A DNA stretch of 64,000 bases from Sabethes cyaneus (taxonomy: Eukaryota; Arthropoda; Insecta; Diptera; Culicidae). Shown piece after piece: positions 45,970 to 57,028 of the stretch. Within the stretch, counting starts at the first letter, position 1; every line of letters starts with the position of its first letter. Below the pieces are notes generated by a model. It was not told where the DNA came from and ran no database searches. It saw only the letters and a program-made list of their open reading frames with translations. The stretch covers positions 208,245,603 through 208,309,602 of the forward strand of contig NC_071355.1 in NCBI RefSeq assembly GCF_943734655.1, written 5' to 3'. A program made the position numbers and the translations under genes.

Positions 45970-46068
45970 CTTATAGTTATAACTGGTTCTACTCGGTTTC
46001 TTAACTCCATCGCGAGCCAGAATTAGTAAACTAGCTGAATCTCTCCAATATTTGGCAAATCTTCGCAT
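45970..46068 (-). CDS. NUDT19-like Nudix hydrolase, exon 1 (start)
   Basis: The ATG opens MRRFAKYWRDSASLLILARD, GVKKPSRTSYNYK, then the donor AAG|GTAACC in phase 0. SASLLILAR is the first beta-strand of the Nudix fold in this family. The four exons give 361 residues, close to mammalian NUDT19 (about 375). The promoter must lie in the 230 bp between this ATG and the MITE at 46301. Confidence 0.88.
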
Positions 46069-46300
46069 TTTTTCCCCTCAGACTTTGTACAGACTTTTTT
46101 TTAGCAAAGATCCGTTTATCTCGCACTTAAATATGACTTTGATAACAGTGTTCGCATAACGTAATGTGTAATCGGGGCAATGTAACATAATCTTCATTAA
46201 CTTCAGCAGCGCAGTGCTGTCAAATTTGTTCTTTTGTTTCACGTTGTTGGTTGGTTAAAAATATTTGTTAATTTATTTATTTGAATAAAACATTGCTCCG

Positions 46301-46608
46301 CCCAGGTAACCAATAAGCATTAACATAAGCAGTAAATTAGCCGTTTAGTAGCATATCTGGAATTTTATACTGCATGTTGCTGTTTATTAGCTTTTTGACT
46401 GCCTAACTGCATTAAATTGGCATTCAAAATTCGGTTTAAATTCTTTTTGTCGGCAATAAGCTGCAAATAATTGTTCGCACTATATAACGATTAACAGTAA
46501 AGTAGCCGTATAGTTTGCCAATATAGCTTTTAAGTAGCATTTAAGGTGACTTGAATGCTTATAGGCTTGCATTTGAATGGCATTGGTAATGCTTATTGGT
46601 TACCTGGG
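46301..46608. mobile_element. MITE with CCCAGGTAACC termini, 308 bp
   Basis: It starts CCCAGGTAACCAATAAGCAT and ends ATGCTTATTGGTTACCTGGG, a perfect inverted repeat of 20 bp or more. About eight GCATT/AATGC words lie inside. The flanks (CTCCG and TGGTC) show no clear duplication. A shorter relative is at 1136-1295. It sits directly upstream of the NUDT19-like gene. Confidence 0.88.
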
Positions 46609-47099
46609 TGGTCATATTGCGACGACTGATGTTCAGGGGGTCAAGATGGTTGAGTCTACAGCGTTGTTGATTGCATGGCATCTGGAAGGGGTTGTTCCAA
46701 GGCAATCGCTGAGCAGCGAAATGGATGAATCTGGGCTCCACCGACTTGATTCAGTCAATTTAATTTTGATAGCAGGGACTCTACATTCAACCGCCAAGGT
46801 AGTTCGAGGTACGTAAAAAAGCAAAGCAAAGCCATGCTTTTTGGATGCACAGCGCAGTACTTAACATTGGAGCGGACTAGCCACAATAGGCTTCGTGACA
46901 ATAGATCTGAAGGCCTTGTCGGTAGTAAGTGCGATGTGCTGTTGAGATTAATTTTAGTGCCGAATACTATCCTTAACACAGTTTTTGCGTCATAAAGGAA
47001 CATCTGATAGAATGTAGTCGAAGACGAGAGGTTCTATTTTCCTGGAAAATGTAAAAAAAATTGTGATATTTTCAAAAATTTTAGTCGCTCATGTCCCCT

Positions 47100-47935
47100 A
47101 AACGAAATGAACTGTAGCGGATTATGGTTAAATCAATTTTCCGACGCCATCACGAAATCTCACATTTTCCTAGGGTTATCGGATCACATCGATAACCGTA
47201 GATCAACGGAAGAAGCATATCTTAAGGAGGAAGTTACGGGAATAGGGCTTATCATAAACTCTGCCAAAATCAAGCACTGCGATGATGATAGATGGAAATA
47301 CTGTTGAAGTGGTCGATGAATTTGCCTATCTTGAGGCGGATTGTCACTGAAAGGGCGTTCTATGGATTACGTAACTAGCTGCTGCCTTGTAGCTTGCCAC
47401 TCCGTACGAAGCTCGTGCTCTATCCAGCTTTTTACGAGCCATAATGGCGGACGTGTTCGTAATATTTGAACAGCATTTTTGACATTTCCCTAATACATCG
47501 CACGTTTGCTTTCCGCGCGTTCACGGTAAAACTAAAGGAATGTACGGAAAGAAAACGTGCAATGTACTAGGGAAATGTCAAAAATGCTGCTCAAATATGA
47601 CGAACGCCGTCCGCCATTATGGCTCGTAAAAAGCTGGATACGACGCTAGTTCTCCCGGTTGTACTCTACGTCCTGGCCGTGGATGTTGAAGAAGGGCCCA
47701 GGCGCATGATTCTCAAACTATATCAAGAGTATAAAGAGGCGGATATTGTGAAGCGACCAAAAACCTGACAAGCTACAGTGGGCTAGCTACATAGTAAGGA
47801 TACTGGGTGAGTGACCAACAAAATCAATATTCAGATTGCTGCTCTTGACGAAGACCCTAGAACAGTGGGTTATATGGGTGATTGGCGGAGACGCCATTTC
47901 GCCCATAGTAGCATAAAGCCGGGATGCCAAGTGGT
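47100..47935 (+). mobile_element. RTE-like remnant split by a MITE
   Basis: Broken + strand words: LSDHIDNRRSTEEAYLKEEV, TGIGLIINSAKIKHC, VEVVDEFAYL, then (after the MITE) LPVVLYVLAVDVEEGPRRMI, LYQEYKEADIVKR. The order is that of the C-terminal region of an RTE-type protein. The sequence from 46609 to 47100 may be further remnant but I cannot assign it. Confidence 0.6.
47423..47638. mobile_element. Palindromic MITE, 216 bp, TA duplication (copy 2)
   Basis: The same ends as 38392-38606 (TCCAGCTTTTTACGAGCC and its inverse), TA at 47421-47422 and 47639-47640, inserted in the RTE remnant. The central loop (ACGGTAAAACTAAAGGAATG) is inverted relative to copy 1. Confidence 0.88.
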
Positions 47936-47939
47936 GTAA

Positions 47940-48940
47940 CTAGAGTTACTCTTTGCTGTATTGGGTCCTGGGCTATTTGTCGCCAATTCTTTGAGCATCT
48001 CGACACAAGCAAATCGGCTTCAAATTGGTCGAGCCTTCTAGTAAGTTGGGTTTCTCTTTTTCTAAAGGCCCTCATACGCGTACGAACATGTTGGTCGAAA
48101 ATGTTGGTGAATTCATGTTCAGTCAATACTCACGCCCAATGTTGCGAATCGAGCGAGAATTCAGCCATGCCTACTCACACGCGAAAAAGTATGAGAAAAA
48201 TAGCATTCAACACTTACACTGCACACGCACGCGTAAAAGAAATAGCCGCAGGTGCTGTGTGAGACATTTTGCTCTGCACACACTCGCGCACACTCATCCT
48301 TACATAGTCTTCCTGCATAGCTTATTCCCGAGGCAAAATACTCGTGAGGAATCAAATGCCAAATGCCAAAATCACGAGCCAAGCAGGCAAAAGAAGATGT
48401 TGGCACAGAACAGAAGTGGAAGTCCGAACGATTCGGCGATCAAAATTGGTGACGGAGTCTTTTTTGTTTTTATGTTTCTTTGGGAAGGTTTTCGTATAGA
48501 AGCGAATAACAGCAATATAAGCAGAACGCTCGCTGCTAATCGCATAGCAGCTTTCACATGATTTCGTGTGCATTCGTAAGCGTTCGTGTGTTTTCGTTAA
48601 AAAAAATGATTCGCTACCGCCAGGTTCGCTAGTATCTGTAGGAAGTAACATGTACGTTTTTAGATTTCTGCTTCCACTTCTGTTCTGTGATGTTGGGTTT
48701 ATCGCTCGACCTGAATGACCGGCCACCATTTTATTTGTTTCCAGCCTAACATATGCGTACGTGTATGAGATTTTCGAATTTCTTCAGAATCCGCAATCAG
48801 CAGATTCATCTTCAATGAAGTAGCAAGATATGAGGACGAAGTTTCTGAAGCAACAGGAAATATGAACCGAACTTTTTCGTTTTTGAAGGTTTATCATTCT
48901 AATAATGGGTTTCAAGAAACCGACAATTATTCAAAAGAAA
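47940..48940. other. No gene; distant inverted repeat of 19 bp
   Basis: CACAGAACAGAAGTGGAAG at about 48397-48415 is repeated inverted at about 48674-48692, enclosing about 260 bp. It may be a small element, but I find no duplication. Open frames here (for example 48025-48561) carry no domain. Confidence 0.4.
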
Positions 48941-48941
48941 G

Positions 48942-49420
48942 GGGGCCCTGTAGCCGCAAGGTTACCGAGTCTGCCTTGACAAGCGAGTGGTCGTGGGTTC
49001 GAATCTTAGTAGAATCAGGCCATTCGATGCTAAGTGACTCTAACATGGGTTTATTCTCAGGCCCCTCCACATCCTTCCTACTGCATTCTGCATTTACTAA
49101 CAATGAAAGCCTCTTGCCAGGGCAAGTTATAAGAGTGGTACTTGCTTGAGGTGCGAATGAAGCCTCTTGTCCTTATAGCTTGTTCCGCTTCCTGGTTCTA
49201 GGAACGAGATTGATAATGCATAAGTAGTAAGGAACACATACATACACACATACACACCCTCACTCTGTGCTGAACTCTGCTTTACCGACCATGAAGCCTT
49301 TAGCCGGGACTGGTTATAAGAATGATACTTGCTCGAGGTGCGAATGAAGCCTCTTGTCCAAGGCAAATTGTAACTAGTCTCCGCACTGGCTCTAGAGCTA
49401 GATTGGTTGAAAAGTAGTAA
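48942..49420 (+). mobile_element. tRNA-derived SINE-like repeat, partly duplicated
   Basis: TGTAGCCGCAAGGTTACCG resembles an A box and GTGGGTTCGAATCTT a B box (about 48950-49010). The tail block (AATGAAGCCTCTTGTCC, TTGCT(T/C)GAGGTGCG, AGTAGTAAG) occurs twice, at about 49090-49235 and 49290-49425. No coding potential. CATACATACACACATACACA is a simple repeat between them. Confidence 0.6.
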
Positions 49421-49629
49421 GAAGCGTAGAGAGAAAAAGGGGTGAAAACACACCGACACTTTAAGCACGGATACTGCAATAACAACGAAGTGCGGAACAA
49501 CACCTGGATAAGATCACACAGCAATGCCGGATGTTTTTCGTTTGTTCTGGGTGCGCCATTTTGAGAATTTGCGTGGAGCGACAAAGTTTTTTACCAAACT
49601 AAGAAGATTTGCGAGTTGAACCAGATTAC

Positions 49630-50020
49630 AATAGGAGCCAATTATAACCGGATTCAAACCCAGTTTTTTCTAGACCCTGATGATTTGCAGATATTGCGTA
49701 ACCCTTGAACCACAGAGGACCGGCGTCTTTCATTAGTGTTACAACGTGAATAACGTAAAGAAAGAAAAATGGAAAAGTCGAAAAGAAGGATAAAATTGTG
49801 TTGTATAATGTTCATACAGGCTAGAGAGCCTCGACTGAAGCGGGTGTTACAATGACTGAAGGATAGCATTCCAAGACCTGCAGGTGAAATGGACTCAGCA
49901 TGGAGTCGATAATTTAATGTATTAAATTATTAATATTTTTGCCAATAGGCATATATTAATATTTTTTTGAAACGATGATTCTACAATTGATGAAGGGACG
50001 GTAAGGGAAAGTAATGAAGG
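49630..50020 (-). mobile_element. SINE-like copy, minus strand
   Basis: ATAACCGGATTCAAACCCAG is the inverse of a B box followed by CCGGTTAT, as in the plus copies at 50427 and 61553. The conserved tail (GATGAAGGGACGGTAAGGG, inverse) lies at 49985-50010. The middle is diverged. Confidence 0.55.
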
Positions 50021-50108
50021 ATTTTTTTTTCGGGAATGAATTACTTTCCCTTACCATCCCTTCATCAATTGTAGAATCATCGTTTCAAAAAAAATATTAA
50101 TATATGCC
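49947..50108. repeat. Inverted repeat made of two SINE tails, arms about 69 bp
   Basis: AGGCATATATTAATATTTTT at 49947 runs to GTAAT at 50015, and ATTACTTTCCC at 50039 runs to AATATATGCCT at 50108. The arms are nearly perfect inverse copies with about 23 bp between them. Confidence 0.8.
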
Positions 50109-50426
50109 TGACCGCATTTCAAGGGCATGACTAAAGTCACGAGTTTGGTCAATTTTCATAGGAACGGAGCCTTTCTCCGAAGAACCGCGCTGAGAAACGC
50201 GGATTAACACGCTTTCGGACGAACAGCGTCACACGCAGTACCTTGCAAGTCGTAAGGGCCTGCAAAGTGTCGTCGTCCTGAAAGTTAAAACACGTTAGAT
50301 TAAAACTTCTCGGTCGGTGGTTTCTACAGTAGGTGGAGGAAGAGGCACAATTTGTGTCTAAACATAGACCAACCCATGTCGCTATGGTTAATAAGGGGGG
50401 TTGTGCAGACTTCTTTTGTCCAGCGC

Positions 50427-50720
50427 CTCTGTGGTTCAAAAGTACACGGGTACCAGTGAGCGACACGCCCTGGCAGGTGTTGTGGGTTCAAATCCGGTTA
50501 TAATCTCTGATTACAGCTTGGTTCGACCCATGCACCTTCCAGCATTGGACAAAAGATAGGAGTCACAACGACAACTTGTTAAGCATAGTTACCTATTACT
50601 CCCCCCCCTTTCTTTCCACCCTTCCCCTTCATTCCCGAAAAAAAAATCCTTCATTACTTTCCCTTACCGTCCCTTCATCAATTGTAGAATCATCGTTTCA
50701 AAAAATATTAATATATGCCT
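50427..50720 (+). mobile_element. tRNA-derived SINE, full-looking copy
   Basis: The A-box-like CTCTGTGGTTCAAAAGTAC and B box GTGGGTTCAAATCCGG are 50 bp apart. A body with TTACAGCTTGGTTCGACC and CACCTTCCAGCATTGGAC follows, then a C-rich stretch and the tail CCGTCCCTTCATCAATTG, TAGAATCATCGTTTC. It shares all of these with 61553-61845. Possibly Feilai-like; family name not verified. Confidence 0.75.
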
Positions 50721-50769
50721 GACCGCATTTCAAGGTCATGACTAAAGTCACGAGTTTGGTCAATTATGT

Positions 50770-52500
50770 TCTAATCCTTAAAAAATTTTCAAAATAGTTT
50801 TTTCTTATGCGCCAAATCATAGTTTTTCAGTTTAGTTTGTTTTGTTTCTGACTAAAAACCAAAAATCTATTGTTTTGCACATATAGTTATATTAATGTAA
50901 CTTTAAAAGTGAACATTATGTGCATTCTTGAAATAGCTAATTTTTTTCGGTGCTTTTCTATCGTTCACAACTGGCAGCCATTCCCCTCTCTATGTGTAGA
51001 CTTATTTTAAAAGCTTTAACTATTTTGACGTTTGAATTCTCTCTCTCTCATTAGCTTCTATCAACCAATGCTCTCCACAAAAGGGGCGGAGAAAAGCCTG
51101 CCTGACATGAAAGCACCGCGCTTGTTGTGTTTTTCAACATGTGGTTTTGTTTTTGCTACCTCCTTTTTCGCTTATGTTTCTCGTTTATATTGGCATGCAC
51201 TGCCAGAGTTCATTCTCTTCGTTGTTGTCTCTCGCCATTTCATTGCTAATGTGTTAGTGTGAATTATTTGTTTCATTGATTCTTCTGGCACCTTTTGCAT
51301 ATCCTCCCACTCCCACCGGATCGGTCGTTATTTCGACTTTACGCGAGACTCGTATAGACTGCTTCACAAAATTTCCTATTCTAACAAACAATGAATCCGC
51401 AACGTTCAAAACGTTGTGTGACACACAGACAAACGTATGTGTGTCTGTCTACTTTTAGAAGCTGATGTCTGATGAGTAAGCAGCGCGTAGTAAATAAAAC
51501 CGAAGAGCGGCGAGAAAATTGAAGGAGAGAATGATTTTTTCTTGCCGGTTTTTGTTTTGAAGCTCGTTCCGTTTTGCGACGGTGTTTTTGCAAGGTTATC
51601 ATGTCAATGTATTAGAATGCGGCTCACTAGAGTTGGTCCATTTTCGTGAATATTGCGTATTTCGGTGCCGAATCATCCCAAACTTGATGGTATTTTTCAA
51701 GGAGATAATTTTTTATACTTTAAAAGCATTTTTATGTTCTAACCATAAATTTGATTTTTTGCTGGTTTTGTTTGTTATACAAGTAATTATGATTACATCT
51801 TGCTTTATACAAAGAAGAGATACCAATTTTGCAAACAACATTAATAGAATTGAATCCTTAAAACAGGCATAACATAATCACCACACGTACTCACTTTCTT
51901 CGACATATTTTCACATTCTGGAAAAAAATAATCAGTACTTTTCTGCCAATAAATGTTACTATGGTCGAAGATAAACTAGTTTTCTAGTTTGCAGGACACC
52001 AAAATAAGAAGTGTCGAAAAATCAATTAGATTCCTTACTGATTAATAAATTGTGCGGTGGTGTAATGGAGACGCAACCAACCGGCAATCGAGAGTCGTGG
52101 ATTAAAGTCCCACATGCACAGTCAATTATTTTTCACAGTCATACAGTCATCATATTTTTTAGTTCATTCAATTTTTCGCTTCTTCACTCCAACAGAAAGA
52201 TAAAATATAAATTGCATGACAATCGATATTTTGAAAATATACCGTTTGATGCAGCAACGACTTTTTATCCCTTGGCAAAGCCAAGGGACTAATTTTAATA
52301 TTGTTTGTTTTATTATTGTGCTTAAATTGTTTGATACTAAATTATATTGCGTTGCTTTTGAGTTGGTAAAATAACCATTAAATACAATAATTTCTTTCGG
52401 GAATGACCTTTCACTAAACCTCACTAAGCAAAGTACCGGCGTGACAACCCTACTGCGACGGCAAGTGTTTTTTAGCAGGCTCGAGTGCGTTTTTTTAGTC
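50770..52500. other. No gene recognised
   Basis: AT-rich flank with short ORFs (for example 51032-51262, 51582-51872) that lack domains or splice context. Confidence 0.35.
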
Positions 52501-52507
52501 GGTTCTC

Positions 52508-52541
52508 TCAGTTTGCTGCCATTGGTGAAACAGTGAAGTTG
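52508..52541 (+). promoter_or_regulatory. Initiator plus DPE-like core promoter
   Basis: TCAGTT at 52508-52513 fits the arthropod initiator (A at 52510 as +1). AGTTG at 52537-52541 lies at +28 to +32 and fits the downstream element RGWYV. No TATA box precedes it. The exact spacing makes chance less likely, but it is sequence inference only. Confidence 0.5.
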
Positions 52542-52969
52542 TGGTTCGTTCTCTACGGCCGTTGCCATACATACAACACATGCTCGCGGCGCACGCCGGA
52601 GCTGCTGTCGACCATCGATCCCGCTCCATTCCATCATCATTCTGTCCGGTGTTGTGCTCCAGTGCAGTAGTGCAGATACCGTTTCTGCTTTCCGCCCGTT
52701 GCTAGTGGATCAGTGGTAGGGTACCCACTGCGAGGATCAGCGCAGAGTGGCATTGAAAAAAAATCCAGTGTCTATCGCATATTGCTTCAACCAAAAGTGG
52801 ATAAGTAGGCTCAAAACGCGGTGGAGTATTTGTCTTTTGTTTTGGCGTAACGTGAAGTAGTGAATGCTGACGGTTCCAGGGTGAATCTTAGGCAATCCGA
52901 AATTCGAGCGTGTGAGTTTAGAGGATCTTTTTCCCGCGGCGCGATCGTATAGTGAAAAACCAGGCGTAT

Positions 52970-53096
52970 ATGTGTGATCAGGCTAAACCACGAAAGAAAA
53001 AGGAAAAGTTCCAGTACAATAAATCGATTATGGCTGCTACCAGTGTTGTGGTTCTGGATCGTGGCAATAATACGACCTGTACTATCAATTTGCATG
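52970..53096 (+). CDS. First coding exon of an unidentified gene
   Basis: The ATG at 52970 follows an in-frame stop at 52919-52921 and opens MCDQAKPRKKKEKFQYNKSI, MAATSVVVLDRGNNTTCTIN, LH, ending CATG|GTGAGT, a near-consensus donor in phase 1. The 5' leader is GC-rich and about 460 nt from the initiator-like site. A second in-frame ATG (residue 21, ATTATGGCT) has the better start context. The KPRKKKEK run is basic. I do not recognise the protein. No following exon is evident to 64000, so the next intron would exceed 10 kb. Confidence 0.55.
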
Positions 53097-56000
53097 GTGA
53101 GTTGACATAGTCTTTTTGGGTGGTGCTCGAGCCACGCCAAATAACCCAGACATTAGAAAGCCGTTCCGGCGGAAAGCTCGAGCTTGCGGAGGTCAACAAA
53201 AAAAATCTGCAAAAGGGATGGTGGGTTGGCGGGGGGCGAAATGAGGCACAACCGCGTTGCTCTCCCAGAAAATAAAAATTTGCTATCGAGAGACGATTTT
53301 TTCGTTCTCTTATTGGACAGGCTGCAACCAGCTCTTTAATGTCGAATGGCACACAGGCGAACAGCATTTTTATTTACATACAACTCGACAATTCAGTTCT
53401 CTATATTTCTATACCTCAACCTATCTCTCGAACAAATAAAAAAAACGTTGACACAACGAGTAGCGTTGTATAGAACACCATTAGAGTGCCGCTTTGCAAA
53501 AACTTTTTTTTTTCTTCAAATATACAGACTGTGCGATTTTTAACTGCCTGAAAAAAAAATCATATGTGTATCTGCAATTGAGCTAGCACACAGTCGAACG
53601 CGTGTTTTGTACGTTTCCTGCGAAAAGATAGTCTCCAGTTTGGAATGCGCATTTTAGATGAAAATTTTTATTTAAACTATTAAACTCTATTCATTAAATG
53701 ATTCAATTTCTGTAATTAACGCAAGATAACTCAATCAAATTTCTCTACCACAGGCGACGTGACATGGGGTTTTAGAATTCGGCGATGTTTGCCAGTCATT
53801 TATCTTGGTGTTCAACCCTCTTTGATGGTTTCTTCCGGGAGCCTTTCAATATTTTGCCTTGTTTGTATGCACTTTATTTGCATAATAAACAAGAACTGAC
53901 CGTACATGATTATTTTCTGCTTACAATTACGTCTTTCTTTAGAAAGAGCCCATGCTGCGAAAACTGAAAAACTGTAATCTTGATTTAAAAGTTTTCTAAC
54001 AAATTCCTCTTGCAAAATATTGTAGCAAACAATATGTCGGATGAATAAAATAGTTCGCTCATACCTATGTTTAGCAAGTATTAAACTATTGAGCAGTGAA
54101 AATTGATGATTTATATCTGTCAACGCATTAGTGAACAATTCTGGTACTAGTTTTGCACTAAACTATTACTTCATTTTGAACAGCTGGGAACCTATGATAA
54201 TGTGAAACATATAGGCACTGTTCGCTGGTAACAACTCAAAAATTGATTAAATAACGTCAGCTATAATTCACCAAAGGCAGTAGCGTTTAGAAAAGTTCAA
54301 TATATAATTCCTCATCTAATAACTTAGACCACCAACTCACTCAACCAAAGTCGATTATAATAACACTATTCGATAGAATTGCAGTGGGCTTTTAACCCAA
54401 TGTCCTTCTGGCATACACAAAAAATACGATAGAATAGGATTTTCTACTGAATTGGATAACATTTTAAAAATCAATGAACATGATTTTCAAACAATTTCAT
54501 CGTTTATTGATAGTTTAGCACTACAAGTTGAAAAATCACCTAGCGTCCCCTTTTTTGTTGGAATCGATGGAGGTGCTGTATTGTTCAGCTTTTATCTAAA
54601 ATACATGCTTAACCTTCTAACAGGCAGCATTGTAAAAACGATGCGATGAAGCTAATGGATATTTTTTCATGAAAGTAAATTCTACAAATGGCTTAGATTT
54701 TGATTTTTATGCAAAAATAATTGTTTGAATGGGCGCAAGGTAAGAAATACTGTAAAAAAAATTTCGGTTTTTATGTCCAACGCTCTGTCCAAACTCTGAG
54801 GCTCTAAAAGCGAAGGCCGTCTATAAACGATTTTACCTGTTAGAGGGCTGAAGTTTCTATCTATTCGACATTCGATTCAATCAGTGGATTTATAAAAATT
54901 TACCGAAGGTGAAGCATGCTTGAACATTCACGTTTTTATTCGCTACCAAAAATTAAGGTCGATAGTTGAGGATTGGAAAAGTATTCTTTCAAATTAAAAA
55001 CATAATTATAGAAATTTAATACGGCATCTTCAAGAGACGCTCGATTACGACAAATTTACTGGAATTCATAAATATAATGGATAACGAAATGGATGTAATG
55101 GACATTGGGACCCACTAGAAACACCTTACGCAGCCTTTAGCCAGACATTCACATAGGGGGAAGTCCTCTATAAAGGGGGAAGTATCTATCTAGGGGGAAG
55201 TGCGCTCCAACTGCGCGTTAGATTTTGGAAAATTGGCATTTTAGCAAATAATGCTTTAATTTTAAATGGTGTAGTCTAACTACCAATACTTCTAAAAACC
55301 TGTTTTATATAATGAATGTAATTGTGTTATTTAAAATGCTACGGTGAAAAAAATATGCATTAATAATGAATAGAAGCGCAACTATTGGTACTACCACAAC
55401 TATTGGATCAACTACCCTACAAGTTGAAAAATCACCATGCGTCCTCTTTTTTGTTGGAATCGATGGAGATACTGTATTGTTCAGCTAGTTCAGCCATTCG
55501 AAATGCAACTAGGTGTAATAAATGTTGTAAGCTGCTGATGATCATTGAAGCATAGTAAACTAAAACGTTACTATTATCCGGAGAGAAATTAAGCCATGGA
55601 GGTGAGATTGTGCCAAAAATCAAAAATGTTTATTAGTGACAATCTATGGGTTATTCCATGTCAAGTGTCCTAAAAAATTGGCAACGCTGTTAAGAAAAAA
55701 CTTTATTATGTACGGTTATACATGCTTCCACGATAACACAAAATTTATATTGATAACACAATTTTTATATTGCAAAAAGACTCAGTACTTCAAGAAAATG
55801 TTCAAATATCTAATCTGTTCAAATATCTGGCTTCAAATATCTGTAACTCTGGAACGGCATAGCGTTCAGACCTCATGGTGATGAGTGATTCTTATGTAAA
55901 AAATCTGAGAAATACAATGGAGTTGGAATTTTTGTGTCAAATTTTGGATTAAAAAATGGGAATTTTGGAATCAAATTGTACTCATTGAGAGAAAATTTTA

Positions 56001-56118
56001 TTTTTTAAAAATATTTGGCAGCACTGCCGCTGAAAATTTATATTTTTCCAGATTCCCTGGGTAATTTCCTTTGGGAACAAGAAATTATTGTCTTTCTACA
56101 CCTAATATTTCCAGAGAT
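53097..56118. other. Probable intron/flank; direct repeats only
   Basis: No exon was found. AAGTTGAAAAATCACC with TTGTTGGAATCGATGGAG and CTGTATTGTTCAGCT occurs at about 54525-54592 and again at about 55420-55488. AGGGGGAAGT occurs three times at about 55155-55203. Confidence 0.45.
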
Positions 56119-56119
56119 A

Positions 56120-56989
56120 CAGTAATGTTCCGATTTTGTCAGCTCCCGATTTTGTCTACCCTCGATTTTATCAGCTTTTCATCCCGATTTTGTCAGCCTA
56201 TAAATTTTGTTTAACTTTTGTGCTTTTAAACATGATTTATAATTTTTTTCAGCCTGCTTGAAACTATTCTGATTCTCTGGGGAAAGTTTTTGAATAAAAT
56301 GATGCCTTCTTGCGAGTAATTCGGGGTCAAGATTAAGGTATTTTAATAGTAAAAGTTCTATAATTCCTAAACAAGCAAAGATATACTATATTCAGCAATG
56401 TTGTGTATTTTTACTATTTGCACAACTTTGTAAAACACGAAAAAATCATACAACGAACACAAAAGTAACTAGAATAGAAACACTGATTTTACCGATTTTT
56501 CATTTACGAGCAATAGGATTTTTCTATCTGTGCTGAAGAGATAGAAAGTTACTGTGTTCAGAAAAATTTCTTGTAATAATATGCTGTAAAACTTTGCAAA
56601 ACACATCAATGTGTTATATTGAAACTGAAGAAAAATAATTTTTTATTGCACTTTTAGCGGGATTAATCAAAATTTGAGTTCCGCTGGACGATAGAACTTT
56701 TAATTTTAAGAAACTCTTCCAAAGGTTCCATAAACCTAAAACCACGTTTGCCCACTCAAAGCTAATGCGCACCAAAAAAAGTTCTGGACCAGTGTGCTGT
56801 GCCCGGTTAATTGAGCTTTCGGTTGACCAATTGAGGGTTAAAATTTAGATTTTAGTAGAAGTCTTCGATATTGCATGGACTTAAGTCTTGAACTTAATTT
56901 CGAAAAAAAAAAATTTCCCGATTTTGTCAGTTTCCCCATTTTGTCAGTCCAAAATTCAACATGGGACTGACTAAATCGGAACATTACTG
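56120..56989. mobile_element. pogo/mariner-like non-autonomous element, 870 bp, TA duplication
   Basis: Left end CAGTAATGTTCCGATTTTGT; right end inverted CAGTAATGTTCCGATTTAGT, both followed by CAG. TA flanks both (56118-56119, 56990-56991). CCGATTTTGTC(A/T) recurs four times near the left end and three near the right. CAGTA ends fit pogo-type elements. No transposase ORF. Confidence 0.85.
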
Positions 56990-57028
56990 TATAAGCAAAA
57001 GACAATAACAGAATATGACAAAAACGTA

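Noticed and set aside
48025..48561. 178-codon plus-strand frame
   Set aside because: No domain and spans repeat-like sequence with an inverted repeat.
52164..52640. 158-codon minus-strand frame
   Set aside because: Antisense to the GC-rich promoter region; no domain.
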